Of a stretch of 64,000 nt of DNA, positions 31,557 through 40,058 are shown piece by piece. The stretch comes from Metapseudomonas sp043392685. GTDB lineage: Bacteria; Pseudomonadota; Gammaproteobacteria; Pseudomonadales; Pseudomonadaceae. The translations under genes were made by a program, and so were the position numbers. Position 1 is the stretch's first letter. Each line of letters starts with the position of its first letter. The stretch is from assembly GCA_043392685.1 (NCBI GenBank), contig JBHZGM010000017.1. One strand, written 5' to 3'. Under the pieces are notes generated by a model. The model worked only from the letters and a program-made list of their open reading frames with translations. It searched no databases and had not been told where the DNA came from.

Positions 31557-32558
31557 ATGTCCGACCTTCCCCACTTTCCCCTGAGCGCGGTCGTCGCTTC
31601 CGACGAACTGAAGCTGGCGCTCTACCTCACCGCCATCGACCCCGCCATCGGCGGCGTGCTGATCGAAGGTCCGCGCGGCATGGCCAAATCCACCCTGGCG
31701 CGCGGCATCGCCGACCTCTTGCCGGAAGCCACCTTCATCACCCTGCCCCTGGGCGCCAGCGAAGAGCGCATCGTCGGCACCCTCGACCTGGACGCCGCCC
31801 TCGGCGAAGGCCGCGCACGCTTCTCGCCCGGCGTGCTGGCCAAGGCCCACGGCGGCGTGCTCTACGTGGACGAGGTGAACCTGCTGCCCGACCACCTGGT
31901 GGACCTGCTGCTCGACGTGGCCGCCAGCGGTGTGAACCTGGTGGAACGCGATGGCGTTTCCCACCGCCACCCGGCGCGCTTCGTGCTGATCGGCACCATG
32001 AACCCGGAAGAAGGCGAACTGCGCCCGCAACTGCTGGACCGCTTCGGCCTCAAGGTCCGCCAGGACGGCCAGCCGCAACCGGCCGAACGCGCCGAGATCG
32101 TTCGCCGTCGCCTGGCCTTCGACGCCGATCCGCAAGCCTTCATCGCTCAATGGAGCGGCGAACAGCAGGCCCTGGCCCACCGTTGCCAGGACGCGCGGGC
32201 ACGCCTGCCCGGCATTCCCCTGGACGATGCCGCCCTCGATGACATCGCCCAGCGCTGCTTCGCCGCCGGCGTCGACGGCCTGCGCGCCGACCTGGTCTGG
32301 CTGCGCGCCGCCCGCGCCCACGCGGCCTGGCGCGGCGCCGGGCGCATCGAGGCCAAGGACATCGACGCCGTCGAAGATTTCGCCCTCGCCCACCGTCGCA
32401 CCCACACGCCGCCACCCGCCGCGCAACCGCCGCAATCCCCGCCGGCCGCCTCGCAATCACAGGCAACCGGCGCAGAGGGCCAATGGGGCGAACTGCCCGC
32501 GCAAGCGGTAACCATGGGCGAGCGCCGCGACCTGCCACGTTGGCCAAAAAAGCCCTGA
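31557..32558 (+). CDS. ChlI/BchI-type AAA+ ATPase, cobaltochelatase partner
   Basis: The 333-residue protein starts MSDLPHFPLSAVVASDELKL at 31557 after CAGGAT. It has the AAA+ Walker A LIEGPRGMAKSTLARGIADL, the BchI insert GTLDLDAALGEGRARFSPGV, Walker B GGVLYVDEVNLLPDHLVDLL and sensor FVLIGTMNPEEGELRPQLLD. The C-terminal Pro/Gln-rich tail (about residues 282-320) is low complexity. In pseudomonads this gene type replaces CobS as the ATPase for CobN. It overlaps the next gene. Confidence 0.92.
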   Translation: MSDLPHFPLSAVVASDELKLALYLTAIDPAIGGVLIEGPRGMAKSTLARGIADLLPEATFITLPLGASEERIVGTLDLDAALGEGRARFSPGVLAKAHGGVLYVDEVNLLPDHLVDLLLDVAASGVNLVERDGVSHRHPARFVLIGTMNPEEGELRPQLLDRFGLKVRQDGQPQPAERAEIVRRRLAFDADPQAFIAQWSGEQQALAHRCQDARARLPGIPLDDAALDDIAQRCFAAGVDGLRADLVWLRAARAHAAWRGAGRIEAKDIDAVEDFALAHRRTHTPPPAAQPPQSPPAASQSQATGAEGQWGELPAQAVTMGERRDLPRWPKKP

Positions 32559-33214
32559 GCATCCGCCCGCGCACGGTCACAGGGGCGGGTGCCCGGCCCA
32601 GACCCGGCACGCTTGGCAACGGCCGCAGCGGCGCGCGCCGTGCGGGCGCCCATGGCGCGATCCAGTGGCTGCCCACGCTCCTGCGTGGCCGCCCGCGCAA
32701 GGCCGCCGACCTGGTGCGCGCACCGCGCAGCCAGCGCCCCGACCAACTCTGGCTGGTGGTGGTGGATGCCTCCGCCTCCACCCGCCGCCACGGCGCCCTG
32801 GCCCAGGCCAAGGGATTGCTCGCCAATCTGTTCGAGGCTGCCTATCGCCAACGGGCACGCCTCGCCCTGCTCCACGCCACCGGCCACCAGCCCCGCTGGC
32901 TCTGGCAGGGCCAGAAAGCCTCCCCCGCCCTGCATCACTGGCTTGCCGAACTCGGCGCCGGCGGCGGCACGCCCATCATCGAAGCCCTGCAGCAATCCGC
33001 CCACTGGCTGGCCCGCCGACAGCGGCAGAAGCCGGCCGAGGAACAGCGTTTGCTGGTGTTCACCGATGGGCGTTTGAACGACTGGTCGTCACTGCAGCCG
33101 CCGGGTTGCCCGACGCTGCTGGTGGATATCGAAAGCGGGCCGATTCGGCTGGGGCGGGCAAAGAAGCTGGCGGAGGAATTGGGGGCGGAGTACCGGGCCA
33201 TTTCCGAGCTGTGA
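32540..33214 (+). CDS. ChlD-type von Willebrand A protein, cobaltochelatase partner
   Basis: The protein has a basic, Gly/Arg-rich N-terminus (GARPRPGTLGNGRSGARRAG) followed by a VWA domain with the MIDAS loop VVVDASASTRRHGALAQAKG, the Thr-containing GAGGGTPIIEALQQSA and LLVFTDGRLNDW. It corresponds to the C-terminal half of BchD/ChlD and should couple ChlI to CobN. The start is uncertain. A TTG at 32540 gives a 19-base overlap with chlI and 224 residues. An ATG at 32483 would give 243 residues with a 76-base overlap. Confidence 0.85.
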   Translation: MAKKALSIRPRTVTGAGARPRPGTLGNGRSGARRAGAHGAIQWLPTLLRGRPRKAADLVRAPRSQRPDQLWLVVVDASASTRRHGALAQAKGLLANLFEAAYRQRARLALLHATGHQPRWLWQGQKASPALHHWLAELGAGGGTPIIEALQQSAHWLARRQRQKPAEEQRLLVFTDGRLNDWSSLQPPGCPTLLVDIESGPIRLGRAKKLAEELGAEYRAISEL

Positions 33215-33263
33215 GTCGATGGGTTTCGCTCCTCAGCGGAACGCCCACGTCCCTTCCGGCGAA

Positions 33264-33581
33264 CTAGATCCCGGTAATCAGCAGGTCCAGGGCCGCAATG
33301 ATTTCATTGCGCATGGCAGAGAGATCAGCGACCTGCTTGCCCAGCACTTTCCTGGACACCCCGGCCAGCTGTGGGGTGAGCATGACAACAGGCGTTCCCT
33401 CCACCTCGAAGACCGGCATCAGGGTCTTCAGCACCTTGTCCTTCATCACCTCCGCCGTATGGAGGGGCACGACGACACGGGTACTCAACTCGGCGATCAG
33501 GTCGCTCTGTACATCGAGCAAGTAAGGAATGCTCATACGGGTCGCAGGATTGGCGTTCAGGTAAACGGCGAATTGCGGCAT
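33264..33581 (-). CDS. ccdB: CcdB-family toxin
   Basis: The 105-residue protein follows the CcdB fold: MPQFAVYLNANPATRMSIPY, LLDVQSDLIAELSTRVVVPL, then VFEVEGTPVVMLTPQLAGVS. Plasmid F CcdB poisons DNA gyrase and ends in Trp-Gly-Ile. This copy ends LLITGI, so the key Trp is replaced by Thr while Gly-Ile remain. Toxicity may be reduced or the target changed. The start overlaps the ccdA stop by one base. Confidence 0.9.
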   Translation of the reverse strand: MPQFAVYLNANPATRMSIPYLLDVQSDLIAELSTRVVVPLHTAEVMKDKVLKTLMPVFEVEGTPVVMLTPQLAGVSRKVLGKQVADLSAMRNEIIAALDLLITGI

Positions 33582-33826
33582 CAGAAGCCCCGCAGGTCGT
33601 CGCTGAAAACGCCTTCGTCTTCCACGTACTGGTTGTAGGCGGCAATTGCTGCGCGATTTTCAGCCAGCCAGGCTTCACGCTGCTTGAGCCTCAGCTCTTG
33701 CGCCAGGGCGTGTTCAAGCGTGGCGGACAGATTGATATCCAGCGCCCGCGCCTTGTTGAGGAGGTCGCTGTTGATGCTGAGGTTCGCGGCCTTCTTTGGC
33801 GCATGAGGATCGTAGATGGGACGCAT
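33581..33826 (-). CDS. ccdA: CcdA-family antitoxin
   Basis: The 81-residue antitoxin starts MRPIYDPHAPKKAANLSINS at 33826. The N-terminal half (KKAANLSINSDLLNKARALD) is the DNA-binding ribbon-helix-helix part. The C-terminal tail (NRAAIAAYNQYVEDEGVFSD) matches the CcdB-wrapping region. A longer in-frame start would enter the operator palindrome, so 33826 is preferred. It is coupled to ccdB. Confidence 0.9.
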   Translation of the reverse strand: MRPIYDPHAPKKAANLSINSDLLNKARALDINLSATLEHALAQELRLKQREAWLAENRAAIAAYNQYVEDEGVFSDDLRGF

Positions 33827-33846
33827 GAGCAGGTTTCCAGGAAAAT

Positions 33847-33871
33847 CCATGCGCATACCCTATGCGCATGG
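33847..33871. promoter_or_regulatory. Probable CcdA/CcdAB operator
   Basis: CCATGCGCAT (33847-33856) and ATGCGCATGG (33862-33871) are a perfect 10-bp inverted repeat around ACCCT, 20 bases upstream of ccdA. Ribbon-helix-helix antitoxins autoregulate by binding such sites. It lies in the 56-base gap to the upstream gene. Confidence 0.7.
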
Positions 33872-33882
33872 CAGTACGACAG

Positions 33883-34614
33883 TCAAAGCCGGGGGCCGGA
33901 CGGTACCTGCGAGTGCATCAACATCTCAGGCACCTGCCGATCGTCCACGATCCGCTCCTGCACCCAGCGCAGCACCTCTTCCTCATTGCCAATGCGGTAC
34001 CACTCGCCTTCCGGGTAGAGGCTGGCGGTAGGTCCGTCATCGCAGGGGAACTGGCATTGGGTACGGGTGATGTGCACGCCGCCCGCGCATTCCAGCTTGC
34101 CGGCGGCCTTGAGGGTTTCCCGCAGTTTCTTCCACAGCGGCAGCGCGCCACGACGGGTACAGCGTGGGCCGTTGCACAGCAGCAGGCGGCGGGCGTGGGG
34201 CGGGATGCAGGACCAGGCATGGCGCTCCGACAGTGCCGGTACGTCCACGCAGGGCAGATGCAGTTCGCGGCGTTCGGCCAGGGTGCAGGCGGCGTTGGCC
34301 GGGTCGACGTCGAACTGGCCCAGCAGGCTGGCGGCGAAGAGCTGCTCAGGGGCATTCAGCTTGCCCAGCTCGCTGCGCAGCCAGTCCAGGTGCTGGGATG
34401 AGGATTGTGGGTCGAGTTCAATCACCAGCAAGGGACGCGGACTCGCCTGAACGCGTTGCCACAGCAGCTCATGACCGGCGCTGGTGTCGACGATGTCAGC
34501 CAAGGCCGCCTCGCCACGCAAAGCCAGAAGCTGGCGGCGGAACAGTTCGGCGAACGAACCTTCGGCAAGGTCCGGCCCGGCGAACAGCACGCGGGCGTAG
34601 GGGGTTGCGCTCAT
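33883..34614 (-). CDS. (2Fe-2S) ferredoxin-like domain protein of the cobalamin cluster
   Basis: The 243-residue protein has an N-terminal half of unknown fold with a sirohydrochlorin-chelatase-like flavour (about residues 1-130) and a C-terminal thioredoxin-like ferredoxin half. Cysteines occur as LLLCNGPRCTRRG and RTQCQFPCDDGP, a pattern able to hold a 2Fe-2S cluster. Its ATG overlaps the cobK stop by 4 bases. The redox partner is unknown; an electron-transfer or cobalt-handling role for precorrin enzymes is inference only. Confidence 0.75.
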   Translation of the reverse strand: MSATPYARVLFAGPDLAEGSFAELFRRQLLALRGEAALADIVDTSAGHELLWQRVQASPRPLLVIELDPQSSSQHLDWLRSELGKLNAPEQLFAASLLGQFDVDPANAACTLAERRELHLPCVDVPALSERHAWSCIPPHARRLLLCNGPRCTRRGALPLWKKLRETLKAAGKLECAGGVHITRTQCQFPCDDGPTASLYPEGEWYRIGNEEEVLRWVQERIVDDRQVPEMLMHSQVPSGPRL

Positions 34615-35342
34615 GGGGTTTCCAGGTAAGTGGCGAGGGCCTGCCAGAGGCTCTCGACGGAGTCGAATTCGCGGGTTACGGCAGGCAGCTCCGGGCGTTC
34701 GAGGATCAGCACCGGCAGCCCGAGTTCGCGGGCGACCTGCAGCTTGGGTTCGGTGGACTGGCTGCCACTGTTCTTGCTGATCAGCACATCGCAGCGCAAG
34801 CGGCGGAACAGCTCGCGCTCGCCGTCGAGGCTGAAGGGGCCTCGGGCGCCGATCACCTCATAGCGTTCGCCAGTCGGTTGCCCTTGTAGGCAGCGCACGG
34901 TCCAGTGCTGCTCTGGCGGGATCTCGTGCAGGTGCTCCAGCGGTTCGCGGCCGAGGGTGAAGAAGGGCCGGCGGAAGGCTTTCAGTGCCTCGATCAGCCC
35001 AGTCCAGTCAGCCACCTTGCGCCAGTCATCATTTGGGCCGGCCTGCCAGCCGGGACGCCGCAGGGCCCAGCAGGAAACCCCAGCCACCCCGGCAGCCGCA
35101 GCCGCGTTGTGGCTGATTTGCGCGGCGTAGGGATGTGTGGCATCCACCAGCAGGCCGATTCCCTCGTTGGCGATGAACCGCGCCAGCCCCTCGGCACCGC
35201 CAAAGCCGCCGACACGAACCCGGCAAGCGAGGTCATCCGGCACCTTGCCGAGGCCGGCAAGGCTGTAGAGGTGTTCCGGGCCCAGGCGGCGCGCCAGCGC
35301 CAGGGCTTCGGCAACGCCGCCCAGCAGCAGGATGCGTTTCAT
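34611..35342 (-). CDS. cobK: Precorrin-6A reductase
   Basis: CobK reduces precorrin-6A to precorrin-6B with NADPH. The 243-residue protein starts MKRILLLGGVAEALALARRL at 35342. Family features are VDATHPYAAQISHNAAAAAG, FFTLGREPLEHL and LISKNSGSQSTEPKLQVARE. The start overlaps the cbiD stop (ATGA), and the stop overlaps the ferredoxin-like gene, so cobL-cbiD-cobK-ferredoxin form one leftward unit. Confidence 0.95.
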   Translation of the reverse strand: MKRILLLGGVAEALALARRLGPEHLYSLAGLGKVPDDLACRVRVGGFGGAEGLARFIANEGIGLLVDATHPYAAQISHNAAAAAGVAGVSCWALRRPGWQAGPNDDWRKVADWTGLIEALKAFRRPFFTLGREPLEHLHEIPPEQHWTVRCLQGQPTGERYEVIGARGPFSLDGERELFRRLRCDVLISKNSGSQSTEPKLQVARELGLPVLILERPELPAVTREFDSVESLWQALATYLETP

Positions 35343-36436
35343 CGCGGCTCCACCGCCTCGCCGACGATATTGCCCTGGCGGTCGATGGCGAAGACTTCCA
35401 GCGCCACGCTGGACGGCACCGTCTTGCGGGCGAAGGCCAAGGCGCGCGCGCAAACCGCGTTGCCCAGTGGGATACCGGCGTCATGGGCCATGGCCAGCGC
35501 CAGCTGGCTGGTATTGGCGCCGCGCATGGCGGCCTGCAGTTCGGCGCTGGCACCCAGTTCGGCAGCCCATTGCGCCAGCAGCGGCAGGTCGATGCTGGAG
35601 CTGCGGCTGTGCAGGTCCAGATGGCCAGCGGCGAGTTTGCTGATCTTGCCGAAACCGCCGCACAGGCTGAGCCTGGCCACAGGCGCCTTGCGCAGGTGCT
35701 TGAGCACGGCGCCGGCGAAGTCGCCCATCTCGATCAGGGCGGTATCGTCCAGGTGATAACGACGGCGCATGGCATCTTCACTGGCATTGCCGGTGCACGC
35801 CGCAAGATGGGTGAAACCGTTGGCGCGGGCGACGTCGATGCCCTGATGGATCGAGGCGATATAGGCCGAACAGGAGAAAGGCCGGACGATGCCGGTGGTG
35901 CCGAGGATGGAAATGCCGCCGAGGATGCCGAGGCGCGGATTCATGGTCTTCAGCGCCAGCTCGGCGCCGCCCTGCACGCAGATGGTCACCTCGAAGCCGC
36001 CCGGGTAGTGGTACTCGGTGGCGAGGCGGGTCAGGTGCTCGGTCATCATCTGCCGGGGCACCGGGTTGATCGCGGGTTCCCCCACCGCCAGGGTCAGGCC
36101 CGGCCTGGTGACGGTGCCGACGCCGGGACCGGCATGGAAGCGCACGCCGGGTTCCGCGCTCAGGCGCACTTGTGCATGGATCAGCGCACCGTGGGTCACA
36201 TCCGGATCATCGCCGGCATCTTTCCGGGTGCCGGCTTCCGCGCCATCTTCGCTCAGGCGGCAGAACTCCAGGCGCATCAGCACCTGCTGGCCCTTGGGCA
36301 GGACGATCTCCACCGCATCGGCCGCCTCGCCGCCCAGCAGCAGGCGCGCCGCCGCCAGGCTGGTGGCGGTGGCGCAACTGCCGGTGGTGTAGCCGCTACG
36401 CAGGGGCGCGGGGTGCTCGGGGGTTTCGTCACGCAT
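35339..36436 (-). CDS. cbiD: CbiD, cobalt-precorrin-5B C1-methyltransferase
   Basis: CbiD methylates C1 in the anaerobic corrin route. The 365-residue protein starts MRDETPEHPAPLRSGYTTGS at 36436; a GTG six codons upstream is possible. Family motifs are GYTTGSCATATSLAAARLLL, GPGVGTVTRPGLTLAVGEPA, GILGTTGIVRPFS (read as ISILGTTGIVRPFSCSAYIA) and LCGGFGKISKLAAGH. In pseudomonads, which lack CobF, CbiD is found among otherwise aerobic genes. Confidence 0.94.
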   Translation of the reverse strand: MRDETPEHPAPLRSGYTTGSCATATSLAAARLLLGGEAADAVEIVLPKGQQVLMRLEFCRLSEDGAEAGTRKDAGDDPDVTHGALIHAQVRLSAEPGVRFHAGPGVGTVTRPGLTLAVGEPAINPVPRQMMTEHLTRLATEYHYPGGFEVTICVQGGAELALKTMNPRLGILGGISILGTTGIVRPFSCSAYIASIHQGIDVARANGFTHLAACTGNASEDAMRRRYHLDDTALIEMGDFAGAVLKHLRKAPVARLSLCGGFGKISKLAAGHLDLHSRSSSIDLPLLAQWAAELGASAELQAAMRGANTSQLALAMAHDAGIPLGNAVCARALAFARKTVPSSVALEVFAIDRQGNIVGEAVEPR

Positions 36437-36522
36437 GGGAAAGGATACGTCCACTCAAGGTTCACGCAGATTGGGCCGGGCCACGCTGGAGCGCGGAACC
36501 AGCCGCCGCCCGTGCTTCGGAG

Positions 36523-36558
36523 TGTTGGGCTTCGCTGCGCTCTGCGCCAACCTACGGG
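36523..36558. repeat. Short interspersed repeat in the cbiD-cobL gap
   Basis: GTTGGGCTTCGCTGCGCTCT, then GCGCCAACCTACGGGTC, forms a GTTGG/CCAAC hairpin typical of small Pseudomonas repeats. It ends right at the cobL stop and fills most of the 122-base gap between cobL and cbiD. Confidence 0.5.
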
Positions 36559-37758
36559 TCATTTGCTCACTTCAAGCAAGGTAATCGGCAGCGCCGAACG
36601 CCAGGTATCGAAGCCGCCTAGCGGCTGGGCCTGGGCGATGGCGATGCGGGTAAGTTCACCGCCCTGGCGCTCGCGGAAGGCCACCAGCGTGGCTTCGCTC
36701 TGCAGGGTCACGGCGTTGGCGATCAGCCGGCCGCCGGGCTTGAGCCGGTTCCAGCAGGTGTCCAGCACGCCGGGTTCGGTGACGCCGCCGCCGATGAAGA
36801 TGGCATCCGGCGCCGGCAGTCCTTCCAGCGCTGCCGGTGCCTGACCGGCCACCAATTGCAGGCCGGGCACGCCCAGGGCATCGCTATTGTGGCGGATGTG
36901 CGCCTGACGGCCCTCGTTGGCCTCGATGGCGATGGCGCGGCAAGCCGGGTGCGCGCGCATCCACTCGATGCCGATGGAGCCGCAGCCGGCGCCCACGTCC
37001 CAGAGCAGTTCGCCGGGGCGCGGCACCAGGCGCGCGAGGGTGATGGCGCGAACGTCGCGCTTGGTCAGCTGGCCGTCGTGGCGATAGGCGTCATCCGGCA
37101 GGCCGGTGGTCAGCGGCAACTGACGGGTGCCCTCGCCGGGCCGGACTTCGACGGCCACCAGGTTGAGCGCGGCGACCTCATCGACGGACCAGTCGCAGGC
37201 GATGCCGTCGATGCGTCGTTCCTGCGCGCCGCCCAAGTGCTCCAGCACGGTGATCCGGCTGGGGCCGAAGCCACGTTCGCTCAGCAGTGCGGCGATGGCG
37301 GCCGGGCTGCTGCCGTCGTTGCTCAGCACCAGCAAGCGGGTGCCCTGGTGCAGATGGGCATTGAGGGCCGCAAGGGGACGGGCGACCAGCGAGAGCAGGG
37401 TGACCTCCTGCAATGGCCAGCCCAGGCGAGCCGCTGCCAGGGAACAGGACGAGGGGGCCGGGATCACGCGCAGTTCTTCCGCCGGCAGCTGCCGCGCGAG
37501 GCTGGCGCCGACACCGAACAGCATGGGATCGCCGCTGGCCAGCACGCAGATCGGCGTGCCGCGCCGTTCCAGCACCGGCGCCAGCGAGAAGGGGCTGGGC
37601 CAGGGCGTACGCCGGGCGCGAATGCAGCACGGCAGCAGGTCGAGCTGACGCGGGCCGCCCACCACCTCGGAGGCCCCCAGCAGGGCATGACGTGCGGCCT
37701 TGCCGAGGCCCGCATAACCGTCTTCGCCAATCCCCACAACTGTCAGCCAGGGCTGCAT
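36559..37758 (-). CDS. cobL: Precorrin-6Y C5,15-methyltransferase (decarboxylating)
   Basis: CobL methylates C5 and C15 and decarboxylates ring C. The 399-residue protein starts MQPWLTVVGIGEDGYAGLGK at 37758 (AGGAG upstream). Residues about 1-200 form the CbiE methylase (VLASGDPMLFGVGASLARQL). Residues about 210-399 form the CbiT half with LTKRDVRAITLARL, LLWDVGAGCGSIGIEWMRAH and PDAIFIGGGVTEPGVLD. It is divergent from the cobG riboswitch and has no riboswitch of its own. Confidence 0.95.
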   Translation of the reverse strand: MQPWLTVVGIGEDGYAGLGKAARHALLGASEVVGGPRQLDLLPCCIRARRTPWPSPFSLAPVLERRGTPICVLASGDPMLFGVGASLARQLPAEELRVIPAPSSCSLAAARLGWPLQEVTLLSLVARPLAALNAHLHQGTRLLVLSNDGSSPAAIAALLSERGFGPSRITVLEHLGGAQERRIDGIACDWSVDEVAALNLVAVEVRPGEGTRQLPLTTGLPDDAYRHDGQLTKRDVRAITLARLVPRPGELLWDVGAGCGSIGIEWMRAHPACRAIAIEANEGRQAHIRHNSDALGVPGLQLVAGQAPAALEGLPAPDAIFIGGGVTEPGVLDTCWNRLKPGGRLIANAVTLQSEATLVAFRERQGGELTRIAIAQAQPLGGFDTWRSALPITLLEVSK

Positions 37759-37851
37759 TCGCACTCCTCGATTCTGAAAACGCCAGGGGTGTTCGGCTTC
37801 CGACAGGCAGCCTTTTCCCCGGTCCGGGCAAAGCGGGCATAATAGCGCCCT

Positions 37852-38022
37852 TCATCGGTCGCTGGCGCTCACCTGACGAGCCCCAGCCTAAGAGGGAACA
37901 CGGTCGAGCCGTGGCTGCCCCCGCAACTGTAAGCAGCGAGTCCATGCAATCGAGGTCACTGGGTATCCCGGGAAGGCCGCAATGGATGATGACCTGCCAG
38001 CCAGGAGACCTGCCGGTGGAAC
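37852..38022 (+). ncRNA. Cobalamin riboswitch upstream of cobG
   Basis: Conserved pieces in order are CCTAAGAGGGAACACGGTC, TGGCTGCCCCCGCAACTGTA, GTCACTGGGTATCCCGGGAA, GGCCGCAATGGATGATGACC and the B12-box AGCCAGGAGACCTGCCGG. It begins about 95 bases upstream of its own aptamer core end and lies 97 bases before the cobG GTG. It should control cobG-cobH-cobI-cobJ. The rest of the 37759-38118 gap holds the cobL/cobG promoter region, with a CATAAT-like -10 near 37839. Confidence 0.96.
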
Positions 38023-38118
38023 CAGTCGCGTGTGCAAGCATCGAGCGGGGTGTATCGGTGCAACGTTGTCCCTAGCCTAGGGACCCGGGTCGCCGCGACG
38101 CCAACCATGGTGACCTGA

Positions 38119-39435
38119 GTGAAGCACGCCCGGCCCACATCGTTTTCCGTTCGCCCCTCGGCCTGCCCGGGGTTGCTGCGCATCGTCCAGGCGAAGGACG
38201 GCGGCATCTGCCGGATCAAGCTCCCCTGCGGCCGTCTCGGTTCCAGCCAGGCCCGCGCCGTAGCCGCCGCCGCGACGGTCCATGCCAGCGGCGTGATCGA
38301 GGCCACCAACCGTTCCAACCTGCAGATTCGCGGCGTCAGGCCGGGCGCGGAACAGGCGCTAATCGGGGCCCTACTGGCCGCCGGCCTGGGCGCGGGCTCT
38401 CCCGGTGCCGACGACGTGCGCAACCTGATGGTCAGCCCGCTGGCCGGCCTCGATTCCAGCGCCCTGGTCGATGTCTCGCCACTGGCCGCAGACATCCTCA
38501 ACCTGTTGCAGGACAAACCGCACTTCCACGCCCTGTCGCCCAAGTTCGCCCTGCTGCTGGATGGCGGCGAAGCAGTGGCGACGCTGGAACACCCCCACGA
38601 CATCTGGCTCTCGGCCATGAGCTCCGGCAGCCAGGCGCAGTTCGCCTTCGGACTGGCCGGCTGCCCGCCCCGATCCGGCGACGACGCGCCCGCCCTGGCC
38701 GCCGTACCGCGCGACCAGGTTCCCGCCCTGGTGAACGCCGTGCTGGAGTTGTTCCTTGAACTGGCAACGCCCGAGCAGACGCGCATGCGCCACCTGCTCG
38801 CCGGGCACCCGGTGGGCGACCTGCTGCTGCGCCTGCAACAACGGCTGGAATTCCCCCTGCTGCCGGCCGGCGGCTGGCAGCGCCCTGCCCCGCAGCCCTT
38901 CGCTCACCTGGGCATTCGCGAGGGCCGCCATGTCGGCGGCGCGCCAGGCCTCGGCCGGCTGGATTCCGCGCATCTCATCGCCCTCGCCGATCTCGCCGAC
39001 CAGCAGGGCGACGGCAGCCTGCGCCTGACGCCCTGGCAATCCGTGCTGCTGCCCAACGTCCGGGATGCCGGCGCTGTGCTGCGAGCGATGCGGGAACTGG
39101 GCCTGGCCACCGATGCCCGCGAGCCCCAGGCCCGCCTGATCGCCTGCACCGGTTCCGCCGGCTGCGCCAAGGGCCTGGCCGACACCAAGGCCGATGCCCT
39201 GGCCCTGGCGCCGCTAATGCCGTCCGGAGCGGTGGTCCACCTCAGCGGCTGCCCGCGCTCCTGCGCCGCCGCCCATGTGGCGCCCTTTACCCTGCTGGCC
39301 GTCGCCCCCGGCCGCTACGACCTGTTCCAGCGCGGTGGCGAAGGCTTCGGCCGCCTGCTGTCGCGCGACATCGACATCATCGAGGCCGGCGAATGCCTGG
39401 CCGTCTCTCCTGACACCTGGAGTTCCACCCAATGA
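38119..39435 (+). CDS. cobG: Precorrin-3B synthase
   Basis: CobG is an oxygen-dependent monooxygenase that makes precorrin-3B, the signature step of the aerobic route. The 438-residue sulfite/nitrite-reductase-like protein starts at a GTG (38119). It has GGICRIKLPCGRLG, ATNRSNLQIRGV, and the C-terminal siroheme/4Fe-4S cysteines ACTGSAGCAKGLADTK and HLSGCPRSCAAAHVAPF. It is the first gene of the cobGHIJ unit and overlaps cobH by 4 bases. Confidence 0.95.
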   Translation: MKHARPTSFSVRPSACPGLLRIVQAKDGGICRIKLPCGRLGSSQARAVAAAATVHASGVIEATNRSNLQIRGVRPGAEQALIGALLAAGLGAGSPGADDVRNLMVSPLAGLDSSALVDVSPLAADILNLLQDKPHFHALSPKFALLLDGGEAVATLEHPHDIWLSAMSSGSQAQFAFGLAGCPPRSGDDAPALAAVPRDQVPALVNAVLELFLELATPEQTRMRHLLAGHPVGDLLLRLQQRLEFPLLPAGGWQRPAPQPFAHLGIREGRHVGGAPGLGRLDSAHLIALADLADQQGDGSLRLTPWQSVLLPNVRDAGAVLRAMRELGLATDAREPQARLIACTGSAGCAKGLADTKADALALAPLMPSGAVVHLSGCPRSCAAAHVAPFTLLAVAPGRYDLFQRGGEGFGRLLSRDIDIIEAGECLAVSPDTWSSTQ

Positions 39436-40058
39436 TCGAGTACATCCGCGATGGTCAGGAGATCTATCGCAACTCCTTCTCCATCATCCGCGCCGAAGCC
39501 AAGCTCGCCGGCATACCCACCGACCTGGAAAAGCTCGCGGTGCGGGTGATCCACGCCTGCGGCATGGTCGATGTGGTGGAAGACCTGCGCTTCTCCCCCG
39601 GAGCAGGGGCCGCCGGCCGCGCCGCCCTCACCGCCGGTGCGCCGATCCTCTGCGATGCGCGCATGGTGGCCGAAGGCATCACCCGCGCCCGCCTGCCGGC
39701 GAACAACCGGGTCATCTGCACCCTCAACGATCCGGGGGTTCCGGAACTGGCCCGTGAGCTGGGCAACACCCGCTCGGCCGTGGCCCTGGAACATTGGCGC
39801 GAGCACCTGGAAGGCAGCGTGGTGGTAATCGGCAACGCCCCCACCGCGCTCTTCTACCTGCTGGAAATGCTCGACGCCGGCGCCCCGAAGCCGGCGCTCA
39901 TCCTCGGTTTCCCGGTGGGCTTCGTCGGCGCGGCGGAGTCCAAGGACATGCTCGCTGCCGACAGCCGCGGCGTGCCCTATGTGATCGTGCGTGGCCGTCG
40001 CGGCGGCAGCGCCATGGCGGCGGCCGCGGTCAACGCCCTGGCCACGGAGGTGGAGTGA
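39432..40058 (+). CDS. cobH: Precorrin-8X methylmutase
   Basis: CobH moves the C11 methyl to C12 to give hydrogenobyrinate. The 208-residue protein contains IRDGQEIYRNSFSIIRAEAK, AVRVIHACGMVDVVEDLRF (with the catalytic His), ILCDARMVAEGITRARLPAN, VVIGNAPTALFYLLEMLD and GFPVGFVGAAESKDML. The length matches the family. The stop overlaps the cobI start by one base. Confidence 0.97.
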   Translation: MIEYIRDGQEIYRNSFSIIRAEAKLAGIPTDLEKLAVRVIHACGMVDVVEDLRFSPGAGAAGRAALTAGAPILCDARMVAEGITRARLPANNRVICTLNDPGVPELARELGNTRSAVALEHWREHLEGSVVVIGNAPTALFYLLEMLDAGAPKPALILGFPVGFVGAAESKDMLAADSRGVPYVIVRGRRGGSAMAAAAVNALATEVE

